From positions 124,001 to 188,000 of the forward strand of contig SWBL01000015.1 in NCBI GenBank assembly GCA_024195585.1: a stretch of 64,000 bases of DNA, given 5' to 3'. Shown here piece after piece: positions 52,601 to 63,817 of this stretch. The stretch's first letter is position 1. Each line of letters opens with the position of its first letter. The position numbers and the translations under genes are program-made. This DNA is from Aureobasidium sp. EXF-3400. Its lineage: Eukaryota; Ascomycota; Dothideomycetes; Dothideales; Saccotheciaceae. The notes beneath the pieces were generated by a model. It did not search any database. It was not told where the DNA came from and saw only the letters and a list, made by a program, of their open reading frames with translations.

Positions 52601-53245
52601 AGTGTCGAATTTAGGTCCTGCTAGTGCATTGGTTACGCGAGGAGAATTAGGGTATCTGGATATCGTATATGCTCTGTAAATCATTAATGAATTAAGTTAC
52701 TACCTTTAGTCAATACCTTTACTAAAGAGGTCCAATAAGTTGCCTAGATATAGCGCAAAAGCTATACCTTTATCATAAGGGGTGGTTAAAAAAATCGCCT
52801 TACTTAGGCTTGTATCAATACTATAAAGAAAAGTAGAAGCTTATACTAAAGAAGATACTTAAGTACTTTAAGACTTGCTCTTAGGTCCTCTTAATGCTTC
52901 TCTAGCATCTACTTGTTAGCCAGAGCTACTGCTTAAACTACATCAAAATGGAAGAGTAAAATGCAAGAGGGTTCTAGTCTTATAGATGGCTCTAAGGAGG
53001 CCTTCTTATGTTAGCTTCTTACCTTATAAGTTTCTTACTAAATTGCTTATTTAATAGGCTAAGTTCTCTTTACAAAGGCTATAGAAGGCCTTAAAGTTGA
53101 TAGAATACTTTAATAAGTAGCTAAGACTTATAAGGTAAGCTATATTTAGTATAATGTGTCCTACTATATTATGCCTTTAGAACATTTATAGACTACCCAT
53201 CTTATAGACTAACTATGCTTATAAGGCTCTCTTAGTGTCTTTATA
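52600..53245. mobile_element. AT-rich island, probable RIP-degraded transposon relic
   Basis: Composition changes abruptly: TpA steps dominate, CpG is almost gone, and every frame is stopped within a few codons for about 640 bp. The flanks are normal coding-type DNA with about 50 percent GC. This is the mark of repeat-induced point mutation, which converts CpA to TpA in repeated DNA of many Pezizomycotina. The source element cannot be recognised; no terminal repeats are clear. It ends sharply near 53245 at GGGGGTTGAGGG, followed by a GC-rich GCGACGCGACGCGTC patch. Confidence 0.5.
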
Positions 53246-53470
53246 GGGGGTTGAGGGTAGTTGGCCAAGCGACGCGACGCGTCAAAATACTTGATGTAAA
53301 CGCGAGTAGATTTGAGAAGAAGCGAATTTCATTTTTCGGTCATCCGGAACGCCGTACCATATCAAAGCAGCTAAAGGAGCCTGTTCGCTCGGGGGAATTA
53401 CAGAAGTACAGAAAAGACACAGGGCCAGTCAGAGCATAGAACTCTTCTTTGAGAAAAGTGCTTCACTTGC

Positions 53471-54389
53471 TTAAAGGGCAAAGAGAGCAATACCACCAAC
53501 GAGACCGACCAAGGCACTGTTAGCGAAGATCTGTGATGCGGCACCGGTGCTAACGGCGGCGCTGGAAGATGAGCTGGCCGAACCGCTGGTCTTGGAGCCG
53601 CTGCTGCCAGTGGCAGAGCCGGTCTGAGAAGAGCCGGAGCGAGTGGCCGAGCCAGAGGCAGATGAAGATCCGTTGGTCGAGGTCGAAGCATTGGCGCCAG
53701 CAGTACCGTTTGTATAATCCTGGAAGTTGGCGCAAGCAATGCGGGTCTTGTTGGCAAAGTGGATCACGATGCTGCGATTGCCCATATATGAGCCATCGCC
53801 GGCGACAGTCGAGACGTACTTGTCGACGTAGCTATTGATTGTGTCAGTGGTGCTTCAATTGTCCATGTTGATCTGGTTGACTTACGTGGCGGAGAAGGTC
53901 TCGTTGGTGGGCTTACCGTGCTTGCCGGAGAGATCACCGACCTGGCAGGTAGCAGGGAGAGTAGGGTCGCAAGGAGGAGCCTCGCCACGGACGAAGGGGT
54001 CGACGTGGGCACCGGTAGCAGTGCAGTTGCCATCGGCGGGGACGGGGTAGTCATGGATGTGGTAAACTGTATGTTCAATCAGCGATGCGCAAGATACCGA
54101 GGCGCGGAGTGTGCAACATACGGAAAGGACCTCCCTCCGAAGGCAGACCAGTCAAGGCGATTTGAAAGTTCACACCGACCATGTCGGAGCTAGTCAAGGC
54201 GAGAACATTGCCCGAGATGTTGCTCTTGCTGGTAGCGCTAAGAGTAGCAATGTAAGCAACACCAGCGGGGTTGCTGCTCTGGACGGTAGCGTTGCCCAGC
54301 TTGCCGGTGACAGGCGTGGTGTCAGACTGAGCGGTCACGGCAGTGGCCAGCACAGCGATGGCGGCAACAGTCTTGAGAATAGAAGGCAT
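53471..54389 (-). CDS. Extracellular GPI-anchored Cu-only superoxide dismutase-like protein
   Basis: Exons 54389-54122, 54066-53886 and 53831-53471 give 269 residues. A signal peptide (MPSILKTVAAIAVLATAVTA) leads to a beta-barrel domain with GGPFLYHIHDYPVP (two copper His), ATGAHVDPF, GDLSGKHGKP and SIVIHFANKTRIACANF. These are the copper-site residues of the fungal Cu-only SOD group (Candida Sod5-like), which lacks the zinc site and electrostatic loop of cytosolic SOD. A Ser/Gly-rich stalk and a hydrophobic C-terminus (ANSALVGLVGGIALFAL) indicate a GPI anchor. It would dismutate superoxide at the cell surface. The splice site after TTC|C restores the conserved FLYHIH. Introns end ACAG and ATAG. 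Confidence 0.87.
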
Positions 54390-55446
54390 GATGAAACTGG
54401 TAGGAGAAGAATTGAGGGTAGGGAGTGTGAGTGGCGGATGCGCGTGTGAGAGTTTGAGCAGATTTGAGAGAATTCAAGAAACGGTGGATGCAAGGGATGC
54501 TGACAGTAAAGAAGGTACCGGAAGGAACGCAAACGCAGCAGTCCGGGGTATTTGGACGAGAGTGATTGTATGAAACGAACCAAGAGATGAAAATAGACTG
54601 ATACCTGCAAAATTGGCACGCAGTGTGACTTGGCCTTTATGAGTACGGCGACCATGGTTTGGCAACATGTAGTTGGCCGTTCCTGGTGCCGTTGAACACG
54701 ACCGTAGGTGAGGTATGTTAAATTGCACCAACAACTAATTTCCCCCTACAGCGCTGGCGGCTTGAAACCACAGCGCCAACTGCCTAACCTCATAGGCCAG
54801 TCTCACCTTGACGCAGCACTGTCCTGCCAGTCACAGGGGCGCCGCGGTTCCCGGACGATGAAACACTCGACGTGTGGCGGCACCGTTCAGCTTGCCTCTG
54901 ACTCTCAGGGCCTTCCTGGATTATCAACGTCGACGCACCACGACAACATATACGGTATAAATTTGCCTTCCAGGATACTGATGTTGCGAGAGGAAAAACA
55001 AGAGAACAGAAAGCAAACGCAAAGCAACAAGCAAAGGTCGCACTGATCTTGCCTTAGAAGCCAGCTAGCTCCGGAATACTCGGAAATACAGCCAATCAGA
55101 ACGCTGACATCGTGTTTCCCTGGATGGCATCTCCAAATGTCATTTTCAGGGGAGTCCCCATGGGGACAATCACATCAGGGACATATCCTCCTTGAGATCA
55201 GCGCTTCCCTGTTGGAGTGACTGGTTCACACGTTGTCTGGATACTTACTGCCTGAATATGCAAATATACATGTGTCTCGTCACGAGACCGTATACCTCCC
55301 AGTACTTTCTGAAGAGAGACATACCAGTTACCATCAGCACCAAACCGGATTAATATGAGCCTCGACCTCAATCAAGTTCTGGATTTGTCATAGGAATCAA
55401 GCATCATGTGTGCGATTGACAGCTTCCTTGGCTTTGTGGTGGCATA
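54390..55446. promoter_or_regulatory. Promoter of the SOD gene and spacer
   Basis: About 1.06 kb upstream of the SOD start. No coherent gene. The near part should be its promoter. Confidence 0.45.
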
Positions 55447-56051
55447 TCACTGATCCAAGCAGCCGCTCAAGCAATTTGTTGTTTGCATTTTCTTTCCTTG
55501 TCTTACCAATGGTCTGGTTTCTGACTCAATAACTGTACTTATCTGGCTGTATCTGGGAGCTGTTCGATATGAACATCTAGGCAGAGAGAATCTTGTTGTC
55601 ATGGCTTCGAAGTCCTCTCGAGTCATCGGGGTCTTCATCGACAATCGGCCAGACATTGAGACCGCGGCTTCAGAGGTTTATACTGCCTTGCACCAGGTCA
55701 GTCGTGGCCATGTGTGGATAAGCATCTGAATTGTATGCAAGTTGGTCAGCATACCCAAACTCGCTTTGTGCGACTGACCTTGACATAATTCGCAATACTC
55801 GGTAAATTTCTCCGATAGCATGGCGCCGCTCTTGAAGTCGAGCCTCTTGGGTATTGGCGTATCGCCTATATCAGCTTCAGCTAAAACCACCCAGTTCAAA
55901 TTGTAGACAAAAGGACTCAGTCTGATCAACTCAACTGGTACGTTGTGTCTTACTCTGAGGGCTTCGACCAGGTGTGAAAACACAGAGTTAACGATAGTGG
56001 TAAAACATCTTCGGGGCGACGAAAGGTCCGAACGACACTCTGCGTCTGATC
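55447..56051 (-). pseudogene. Possible decayed gene fragment
   Basis: One minus-strand frame is open for about 200 codons from just below a TGA at ~56051 to a stop at 55447, interrupted by a single TAA at 55678. It reads plausibly: VFSHLVEALRVRHNVPVELI, RLSPFVYNLNWVVLAEAD, then after the stop MTREDFEAMTTRFSLP. There is no ATG near the 5' end and no recognised domain. A GTATAA at the stop could be a donor, but no matching acceptor restores a longer frame. Chance is possible. Confidence 0.25.
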
Positions 56052-56514
56052 TTCACTAGGGATGCGGTTGTACGTAGACGTGGTTCCAGCTTGAGAGACT
56101 GACCTGTCCACGTGTAAAGCAGCCTAGACTGTACCCGTTCAGGAAGAATACGCCCTGAGAGCCAGAAAGAGTAAGTAAAATAAAGGCAGCACTGATCCGG
56201 CAGCGAGGGTCAAACCTGCTGAAGGCTTGAAAACTTTGGTTCACTGTTCGCTTGATCTCAAATTGAGTGGTCGTTATTCGTCGCTCGGTCTCCGGGGTGA
56301 GGTACCGCTGGGCTGATCGCGACCTGCAGCCAGCGCCTCTTTGCATACACAAGGCTGCGACCACTGATCACCAACCCAACCAAAGCGCGCGCTTCAGTCC
56401 TCGAGACACACAGCCTTTCCACTTCTTGACCTGATCCTCGGAACAGTTTAGCTACCAACAACGCTCTAGTTGCCTTCACAGCCCATACTGGACTTTACAT
56501 TACCACACACGAAC
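56052..56514. promoter_or_regulatory. Promoter region of the F-box-like gene
   Basis: About 460 bp without credible coding content, directly upstream of the F-box-like gene. Confidence 0.45.
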
Positions 56515-58314
56515 ATGGCTGGCCAGGATGCGCCAAAGGCGGAAGCCACCACTAAGCCAGTCCAGAATGGTCACTCTAACCACGAACACAACGTCCGTCC
56601 TCGCAGCCTAAATCTCAACGAGCTGGTTCCTGAATTGCAGAACAACATTCTCAAGCATGTAAGTTCACTAATTACACATTACTGTTGTTATCATGAAGGT
56701 TTTAATGAACGTCAGATATCTCGACCATCGGATCTCAAATCGCTCTGTCGTACGTCGAAGCGACTCTACGATGTCGCTATCAAAGAACTTTACCATACTG
56801 TCGCCGTCGAGATTGGAAGAAAAACCGATCTGAGACTGAGCACTATGCTGCACAGGTCTAATGCTGGATTAAAGCATGTCAGGATCCTCCGCATCCAATT
56901 CAACCCCCACCAAAATGATGTTTCTGAAGCTGAAACCATACGCGTTCAAACTGTCGTTCGAATGCTCATCGAATTCTTGCCTGAGAATGTTCTCGAGGAC
57001 TTTGAGTGGTCCCCTTGGCTCGCCTATGATCAAGAAACTTTCATCATCCTTCTCAATCGCCAGAAGCGACTCCAATGGCTTACTGCCTTCAGACTGGACG
57101 GAGCAAACGCTATCGAGAAGCTGGAAGCCAAGGCAAGTGAGCACGCGGAAATCTACAAGAACTGTCAAAAGCTTGCCATCTACCCTGACTCCCTGCCCAC
57201 CCTGGAACTCGGCCAATTCTTCCTCTCCAAGATGTCGAATCTGACTGAACTAATCGTACATACCAACTTCGGCCATGGTCCCATTCATTATACCACAAGG
57301 GAACTCCACGGTACCCCGACTACCCCAGGACTGGTGAACAGGACTATGTTCAGTCACCTCCTTCCATTCAACAACATCACCAACCCGCCTTTTGCCCATC
57401 TCCGCTCTCTGCGTCTGGTCGATGTGGGTCTCCGACACTGCGCAGACACGTATGGTCGCTTCATCGACTTCACTCAACTCGACGCATTGCGGGTTGTCAA
57501 ATGTGCAGGCGCAGATGCGCTGTTGTCCTTGCTATGCAAGAGTACTCATCTTCCTCGTAAGCTACGCTGCCTAGAATTTCAGCATAACGACAACTCGGAC
57601 AACGACGCATTGACCGCCTTGGACGACCTTTTGTGTCTTGTCGAGGGGGTCGAAGATCTCTACCTCGATCTAACAAACGTCAAGTCCATGCCAAGTGTTG
57701 ACGGTATCATCAAGCATGGCAAAACATTGGACGTACTTCTCGTCCACGCTTCAGAGAACCTGGTCGACGAGCACGTCTGGGCCAGTGACGATTTCCAACG
57801 TCTCTGCTCGAGCGTAACCAAATTGCGTCAAATCAGCTGTGCCTGGCCCAGTTCTAGTATACTCAGGACTAACAGTCCTTCCTGGGAAAGTTTCCAGTAT
57901 AGCATTCGCTCACTACCTCGTCTCATAACTCTACACATCAGCACCTTCCCCACTTGCTCGCCCAAGGTTAATCTCGAGAGATCCATGTATATCGAAATGC
58001 TCCGTTGGCAATCAAGCCAATTGTTCACATGGACGCCCTTTGCATCCTCTTGTCTCAAACTCATCGCTTTTGGCGTCTCTGACAGAATACCCAGCCGTGA
58101 AGATAGCAACAACCAACTCATCTTCCTCCGTTCCACCCTCATCAATGCCAATGGCAAGGAAGAGCCGACAGCAGTGCCGGTGGGCTGGGCATCCAGACAG
58201 TACATTGAACCCAGAAGTGACGTTCTGGACTTTGAGCTCACCAGACGACCAAAGATGCCAATCAGAGATTACGCAAGCTACATGGACGAGGATGAGGATG
58301 ATGACATGGTATGA
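56515..58314 (+). CDS. F-box-like protein with leucine-rich C-terminal part
   Basis: Exons 56515-56658 and 56716-58314 give 580 residues. The frame opens earlier only at a TTG, so the ATG at 56515 is used. Spliced, residues ~38-75 read LNELVPELQNNILKH then ISRPSDLKSLCRTSKRLYDV, a typical F-box. The remaining ~480 residues have leucine-rich-like stretches (LRSLRLVDVGLRHC, LTELIVHTNFGHG). The C-terminus is acidic (MDEDEDDDMV). F-box proteins recruit targets to SCF ubiquitin ligases through Skp1. The intron is 57 nt, in frame and stop-free, so a retained form would be translatable with 19 extra residues inside the F-box; GTAAGT and GTCAG ends support splicing. The target is unknown. Confidence 0.75.
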   Translation: MAGQDAPKAEATTKPVQNGHSNHEHNVRPRSLNLNELVPELQNNILKHVSSLITHYCCYHEGFNERQISRPSDLKSLCRTSKRLYDVAIKELYHTVAVEIGRKTDLRLSTMLHRSNAGLKHVRILRIQFNPHQNDVSEAETIRVQTVVRMLIEFLPENVLEDFEWSPWLAYDQETFIILLNRQKRLQWLTAFRLDGANAIEKLEAKASEHAEIYKNCQKLAIYPDSLPTLELGQFFLSKMSNLTELIVHTNFGHGPIHYTTRELHGTPTTPGLVNRTMFSHLLPFNNITNPPFAHLRSLRLVDVGLRHCADTYGRFIDFTQLDALRVVKCAGADALLSLLCKSTHLPRKLRCLEFQHNDNSDNDALTALDDLLCLVEGVEDLYLDLTNVKSMPSVDGIIKHGKTLDVLLVHASENLVDEHVWASDDFQRLCSSVTKLRQISCAWPSSSILRTNSPSWESFQYSIRSLPRLITLHISTFPTCSPKVNLERSMYIEMLRWQSSQLFTWTPFASSCLKLIAFGVSDRIPSREDSNNQLIFLRSTLINANGKEEPTAVPVGWASRQYIEPRSDVLDFELTRRPKMPIRDYASYMDEDEDDDMV

Positions 58315-58865
58315 GAACCATGAAAGAGACATTCACGATTTTGCTGATACCCTTGCTGGAAGACGATATGAACGTCACGAGATTGATGACATTTGCCGAT
58401 GGCTGGATCTGAGGTTAGGGAGGAATGGAATCTGGCAGCCAAAGTGAGGAGTTGCTATCAAAAGAGATCGAGAGCTCATACAAGATACTTTACGATAGCT
58501 ATCACTATATCTTATACCCCAATGCTATCACTAACGAGTTAGCTTGAACCATCTACACCTCTAACACTGACCAATGCCATGCCAAAGCAAGCCAGCGTCT
58601 TCATTTCGGAAGGTCCCATTGTGAAACTTCTGAACCTCGCTCACATCACAGGAAATTTGACGGGTGTAATTAATGAGAACTTGTTCTTTTATGTCATAAT
58701 TGTAGACCTATAACAGATGTGTGTGGACTGGTATTCTGCTGAGAAGACAGGTTTCCATGCGCCAAGCTCCTTTCCTTCCTATGCATTTCCAGGATATTCG
58801 CCCAAGAACGCCATGCTATGCCTATAGTGTTTCAAGCAAACCCAAAAGAAGAAGACTTTCCTCAA
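58315..58865. other. Convergent spacer, F-box-like gene / FCP1
   Basis: About 550 bp between two 3' ends; frames here are shadows or lack features. Confidence 0.5.
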
Positions 58866-61458
58866 TCATGCGTATCCTTCCTCTTCGGCTTGTCTCAGCA
58901 TTTCCGCTTCCATCTGAGCTTCAAGATCCAAGTCGTCTTCATCGTCAACGATGTCGTCTTTGGTGCCTGCAGGAGTGTCTTGCTGAGGAGCACTGGTCTG
59001 GGCCTCAGCTCTGGATTTCTGGGCATCATCAACTGCGGAGACGCTAGCAAGACTTGTCGTTCTGGCGAGCGCTTTTCGCTTTCTTCGTTCGAGTCTGCTA
59101 GTACCCATTTGGCTCGAGTCACTTTCATCATCTGTAGACTGGCCCTCCTCGCCTCGCTTTCTCTTCTTTTCGCCGGAGGGTAGAGAATCGGTGTCGTCTG
59201 TGTCTGAATGATTGGTGCCTGCATCGCTCTCACTGTCGTCCTCATCGCCCAAGAAATCCTTGAGCTCAGCATCCCAGTCGGCGATGTCAGCAGAGGTTTC
59301 CATGGAGCTTGCTTCACGTGGCAAACTGGGCATATAACGTTCGAGTTCGGCCTGCTCTTGAGCATCGGTATCGTTGCCGGTACCATCCGTCTCGGCAGCA
59401 TCCTCGTCTTCGGTGACAGCGGCCTCCTCATCAGATGAAGACAACGGAGTGTTCTGATCCGGGCCGTCAAAGGGTGAGCCTTGGCCGTTTGCAGCTGGCT
59501 CAATCGGCTCATTCTCTAGGTCAGCGTGTAGTCGGAAAGGAGCTTCATCCACCTTCCGCCATTGTGTCAAGCAGGCGAATAGCCAATCTTGCGACACGAT
59601 CTTGATTTTGTCGGCCTTCTTGGCGGCTTGTCGTACTTTGGCTGTCTTCCTCAATGGCGAAGACACAACATGCGTGGTACGTTTAGTGATATTCTCAGAC
59701 ACTGTCGCTCCGAAGCTCTTGGCCCAGATGGCGAAATCATGACTGCGACATTCGTTAGCTCAGCATGCCAGATGATCGCTCATCACACTCACTTTTGAAC
59801 CTGAACTCCTAACGGCATCACTCCGGAGAAGACTACATGTACACCTTTGAGAACCTTCAGTTTCATGGCCGCCATTATGCTTGTTACGTCCGGAAGACTG
59901 TCGAGTTTGTCTGATGTGATATTGACATCGCGGCCGGTGCGCAATTCGGCCACGCGACCATCCTTAGGGCCAGAAGTCCTTCGATCATACTCTTCGAAGA
60001 AGGCCGAATGGACTGATTGAAGACTGCGCTGAAGGTAGCGGAGCTCAGTGTCGTTGTCTTGTAGAAGGTTATGACGGTACTTGTTGTGAGTATCCATGGT
60101 CGCCTCGGGTACAGAAGCTGAGTCATTGTCAGATGTTGCTTCCGTCATACCATTGCTGTCTTCGTCTGCAGCATCTAAGATTTTCTGTTTCTGCAGCAAA
60201 GGGCGGTCAGTGAGTTGAGCTGTTATAGCCTCTCCCTGCTCAGATGTCTGCTCCTTGAGCTTGGTTGGGTCGTTGCCGCCACCCATCGACACTAGTTGAT
60301 CAATGGCAGAGACCTTATTTCCTGTCGTCTCGGCGGGCGGGCTTGATTGCGCATCGGGCGCTGAGGTGGGTGCGCTAGGAGTGATAGATTTTGAAGGTGT
60401 CGGATCCAAGCCGGGTCGTTTGGGAAGGAAACTGGAGTTGATATCGCCAATACCGACAAAGAAATCATAAGGGGTGACTTTTACGAGGTTGTGGCACCAG
60501 TGCCAGACATCACCTCTGTCATCGATGATGACAACCATCTTGGTGTCGACGGGGAAAAGGCGCTTGAGGTTCTTGACAGTCAGACTTCCGCTTTCGTCTC
60601 TGCTGAGAATGCGATCGGCGAAGATCTTGCGGTCAGGATCGACGATTTTGGCAATGTTCTGAGCATAGGTACGAGTACCCATGGTGTAGATGTGCAATTC
60701 GTAGTACTTTGAGATTGTGGACAGAAACTCTTCAAGGCCGGGGCGCAATTTAATATAGTACCAGCAAGCTCTTGCACCAGGACCATCGTCTACGAGCTGG
60801 AAAGCACGAACGTCCTTGACGGCGGGGTAATTCGGATTCTGGGGGTCTCTCTGCCATTCGGCGACGGTGGGATCGACGGTAGCCTGGATGATGGTCTGGT
60901 CGAGATCGACGACAAGGGAGAGCTTGCGCGATGACAGGAGGCGGCGCTTTGCTTCTTCGTCTGATTTGGAGGCTTCTGCGCGCGAGACGAGTAGCGAGGT
61001 GTGGCCGTGGACAGCATTGACGGTAGCTCGGGCCGTGTCGCGTGTGGCAGTGTTGTATGTGACAGTTGTCATGTCCTTGCCGCAGTCGGCGCATAGGTTT
61101 CCGAACTGCACCTCGTGTTTGCAGGCTTCTTCGACGTCGGCGATGGGTACACTACATGGCGGGTCAGATGGTGTCGGGAACAGTATGGAGATGGACAAGC
61201 TCACCCAGGCCTGCTGATAACGCGTCCTTGGGAAATGTGCCATTCGGTCAAGGTGCCTTCTGCAGAGCTCTCAAAGGTCGAGGGCATGATGCGGTCGACC
61301 AGCTTGTTCTCGCGCGTCTCTTCATCACCCTCGAGGACTTTGGTCTTGTACTGGTAGGTGAACAGAGGAGCATTGTAGTCGATTTGGTCTTGAGGGTTCC
61401 GAAGAAGCCTCGTGACGGTGATGGGATAGTGTAGGTTCTCGGGAGTGATGATGCGCAT
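58866..61458 (-). CDS. FCP1: RNA polymerase II CTD phosphatase FCP1
   Basis: Exons 61458-61205, 61151-59793 and 59742-58866 give 829 residues. The N-terminal part (MRIITPENLHYPITVTRLLR) and a Zn-like Cys segment (CKHEVQFGNLCADCGKD) precede the FCP homology domain. That domain carries the DxDx(T/V) motif DLDQT in KLSLVVDLDQTIIQ, the YIKLRPGLEEFLSTISKYYE block and VVIIDDRGDVW. A BRCT domain spans the last intron (GVHVVFSGVMPLGVQ then HDFAIWAKSFGATVSENITK, ending IVSQDWLFACL). The C-terminal tail is acidic and Ser-rich. Fcp1 dephosphorylates Ser2 of the Pol II CTD and recycles the polymerase. The length and domain order match fungal Fcp1. All introns are GT-AG. Confidence 0.94.
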
Positions 61459-61889
61459 TGGTGTAGGAGCGGTTTAGGCCACGGGCATGGCGCGTCGTCT
61501 CGGGTGTTTCTCGTTTGGTCGGCTGGGGCCTCTGCTGCTGTCGTCGAGCGATAGGTGACGATTGGTATTGAGTGGGTTCCGCGGTGATGGCGATGATGAA
61601 TAGAATTTGTCCAGGAAGCTGTCGAGTGGTGAGACGCGGTGGTGACGTGACGGTGCGCGAGGGACAAGTGCTTTCTTTTATCAATCAAATGTTGGAGAAG
61701 CATGAGTCGCATCCTCTTGCGGAGCCTCAAAGCTTGGGCCCATGTTTCGCTGGGCGCCGTCACTGCTCCTTCCTCGCGTGCCAGCTGTCGAACATCGAGC
61801 ATTCCTCAGCACCTTCCGAAAACAATTCACTCGACTGTGCATCCTTGCGACTTTTGCATTACAACACACTATCTGAGTCTCTTGATCCA
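61459..61889. other. Intergenic, FCP1 promoter
   Basis: About 430 bp between FCP1 start and the hmgA stop. Plus-strand frames are not convincing. No other feature. Confidence 0.5.
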
Positions 61890-63418
61890 TCACGTCCAGT
61901 GAGGCACCTGCTTCGTACTTCCAATAGGCCCATCGCCGCTTCCACCTCCGTTCTTGATCTCTCCCACCTCCTTTTGTGGTCGCTTGAAATGTGGTTTGAG
62001 CGGTGTCCAGCTCTCCTCGTTGTAGTCTTCCTGCACCTTGGCGCACTTCTTGAGTCCCCATTCCGTTACCCCCACCATGTAGCAACTCTCGAACATGAAC
62101 GCCATTGACCCCTCTCCTACCTTCATAGGCTTCAACTCCGCGTTTGATGCCTTTTCGTGAGTGCTGGCATCTGGTCCATGAGCTGCCATGACATTGTGGA
62201 GCGATGCTCCTGCTGGCTGGAATCCACCTCCTGTCTTCGCGTCATACTGTCCATGGATCAATCCCATAAACTCGCTCATCGTGTTGCGGTGGTACCAAGG
62301 CGGTCTGAAAGTGTCCTGCAAAATGTCAGCTCGTGCAGCTCAGATCAACCCTTCAGCTGCTTCGTACCTCTTGTACCAACCATCTAGGAGGGAATATAAC
62401 AAAATCCGCCGCTGCAGTACCAGGATGGTCGCTCGGTGCCGTGAGTACTGTGAAGATGGACGGATCTGGATGGTCAAAGCTGATTGACCCAATGGTGGAG
62501 AAGCGACCCAAGTCATACTTGTAGGGATAATACAAGCCATGCCACGCCACCACGTCGAAAGGTGTGTGATTCTGCTTAGCAGCGAACAGGTGGCCAGCAA
62601 ACTTGGTCGTCAATGTCCATTGCGAATCCGTATCCTCATCAAAGTCGGCCACAGGTGCTTGGAAGTCTCGCGCATTAGCCAAGCAGTTTGATCCGATCGG
62701 CCCGAGTTCTGGGAGTGTGAAGTGTCCTTGATACAATTCAAGGATATAACCTCGGACTGGACCCTCTGGAAGATCAACACGGTATCTGATTCCTCTTGGG
62801 ATGACGCAGATCTCATTTGGCCGCACGAGGATTCTTCCGAGCTCGGTTCTGATTTCCAGCGCTCCATGCTGAGGGACGATCAGGAAGTCACCGTCTGCAC
62901 TGTAGAAGGCTTCATGTGCGTCCATGTTCTTTCCAGCTGCGTATATGTAGATGCCGACACCCGTTTTCATGCTTGGATCTCCAGCTCCAGCGACTAGATG
63001 AAGGCCATGTATCCAATCTACCGTCTCGTCCAAATCGAAGGGATCCCATCTGAGCTGGTTGGGAATCTGATGGATCTTCTGTCCTGGCTGGTTCTCAGGA
63101 TTTGTATTGAACGTAGCATGTTCTCGTGGTTCGAAGTTCGAATGAGCTGACGCTGGCAGGATTCGGTACAACCAAGTCTGTTGATTTTCGTGCCTCGGCG
63201 CTGTGAATGAAGTTCCGCTGAGTTTTTCTGCATAGAGTCCGAAAGGCGGCTTCTGAGGGGAGTTTGTGCCTATAGGCAAAGCACCTTCGACTGCTTCAGT
63301 TCTGGAGAATGTCAGTACTCCAATTCATACATGTCAGCTTGAAGTCTTACTCGTGATAGCTACCAAAGCCATTCTGATATTTATACTTTTCCTGGACGTT
63401 GAATTGCGTGGTTGGCAT
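61890..63418 (-). CDS. hmgA: Homogentisate 1,2-dioxygenase
   Basis: Exons 63418-63351, 63301-62368 and 62315-61890 give 475 residues. The protein starts [20 protein letters not shown] and contains [31 protein letters not shown] spacing (here RILPASAH), [18 protein letters not shown] and [20 protein letters not shown]. The iron-binding C-terminal part has [16 protein letters not shown] and [10 protein letters not shown]. It opens the ring of homogentisate to maleylacetoacetate in tyrosine and phenylalanine breakdown. Introns are GTAAGA...CCAG and GTACGA...GCAG. It faces the fumarylacetoacetase gene across a shared promoter. Its loss lets homogentisate polymerise into pyomelanin. Confidence 0.96.
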
Positions 63419-63817
63419 TTTGAAGATTGGTACACAGGTTTGATTCGAGTGCTATGCGACGAGAAGTCAAGTCAAGTCAAATACTGTTCAGCACAAAAGA
63501 CGGACACTGTTCGGTGATGATGTATTGTAATCCGCGGCGCATCGACAGCTAGAGCACGATCCCGCAGTCCCACACGGAACCGGCGCGCTGTTGAGGGGTA
63601 GCTCTTTTGAGGAGGTGGGTCGAGCTGCCGCGGAATCCGTCCGCACTATCCGCCATCACCAGCATCACACGTCTGTGTCATCCAAACCACACATAATTAC
63701 GAACTAACGCGTTTTCCCGCAACAGTCACTGAGGATTTACGTTAGTCAAGACTGAACTGGTGTCCTCCAAGCTATCACTCTAGCACTTCACATCGCCGGC
63801 TTGATACTTCTATTATC
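63419..63817. promoter_or_regulatory. Bidirectional promoter hmgA / fahA
   Basis: A 399-bp segment between divergent starts. CCGCGG occurs at 63532-63537 and again at 63628-63633, the latter overlapping CGGAATCCG (63631-63639), an inverted CGG repeat with 3-nt spacing. Such palindromes are typical of zinc-cluster binding sites; a dedicated regulator (HmgR) controls these genes in Aspergillus, but its exact site is not something I can match here. Confidence 0.55.

Noticed and set aside
52600..53245. Possible centromere or telomere-like AT-rich DNA
   Set aside because: Too short, flanked directly by ordinary genes, and without tandem TTAGGG; the RIP-relic reading fits better.
61572..62108. Plus-strand frame of 178 codons across the hmgA 3' end
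   Set aside because: Overlaps the conserved last exon of homogentisate dioxygenase on the minus strand; no domain of its own.
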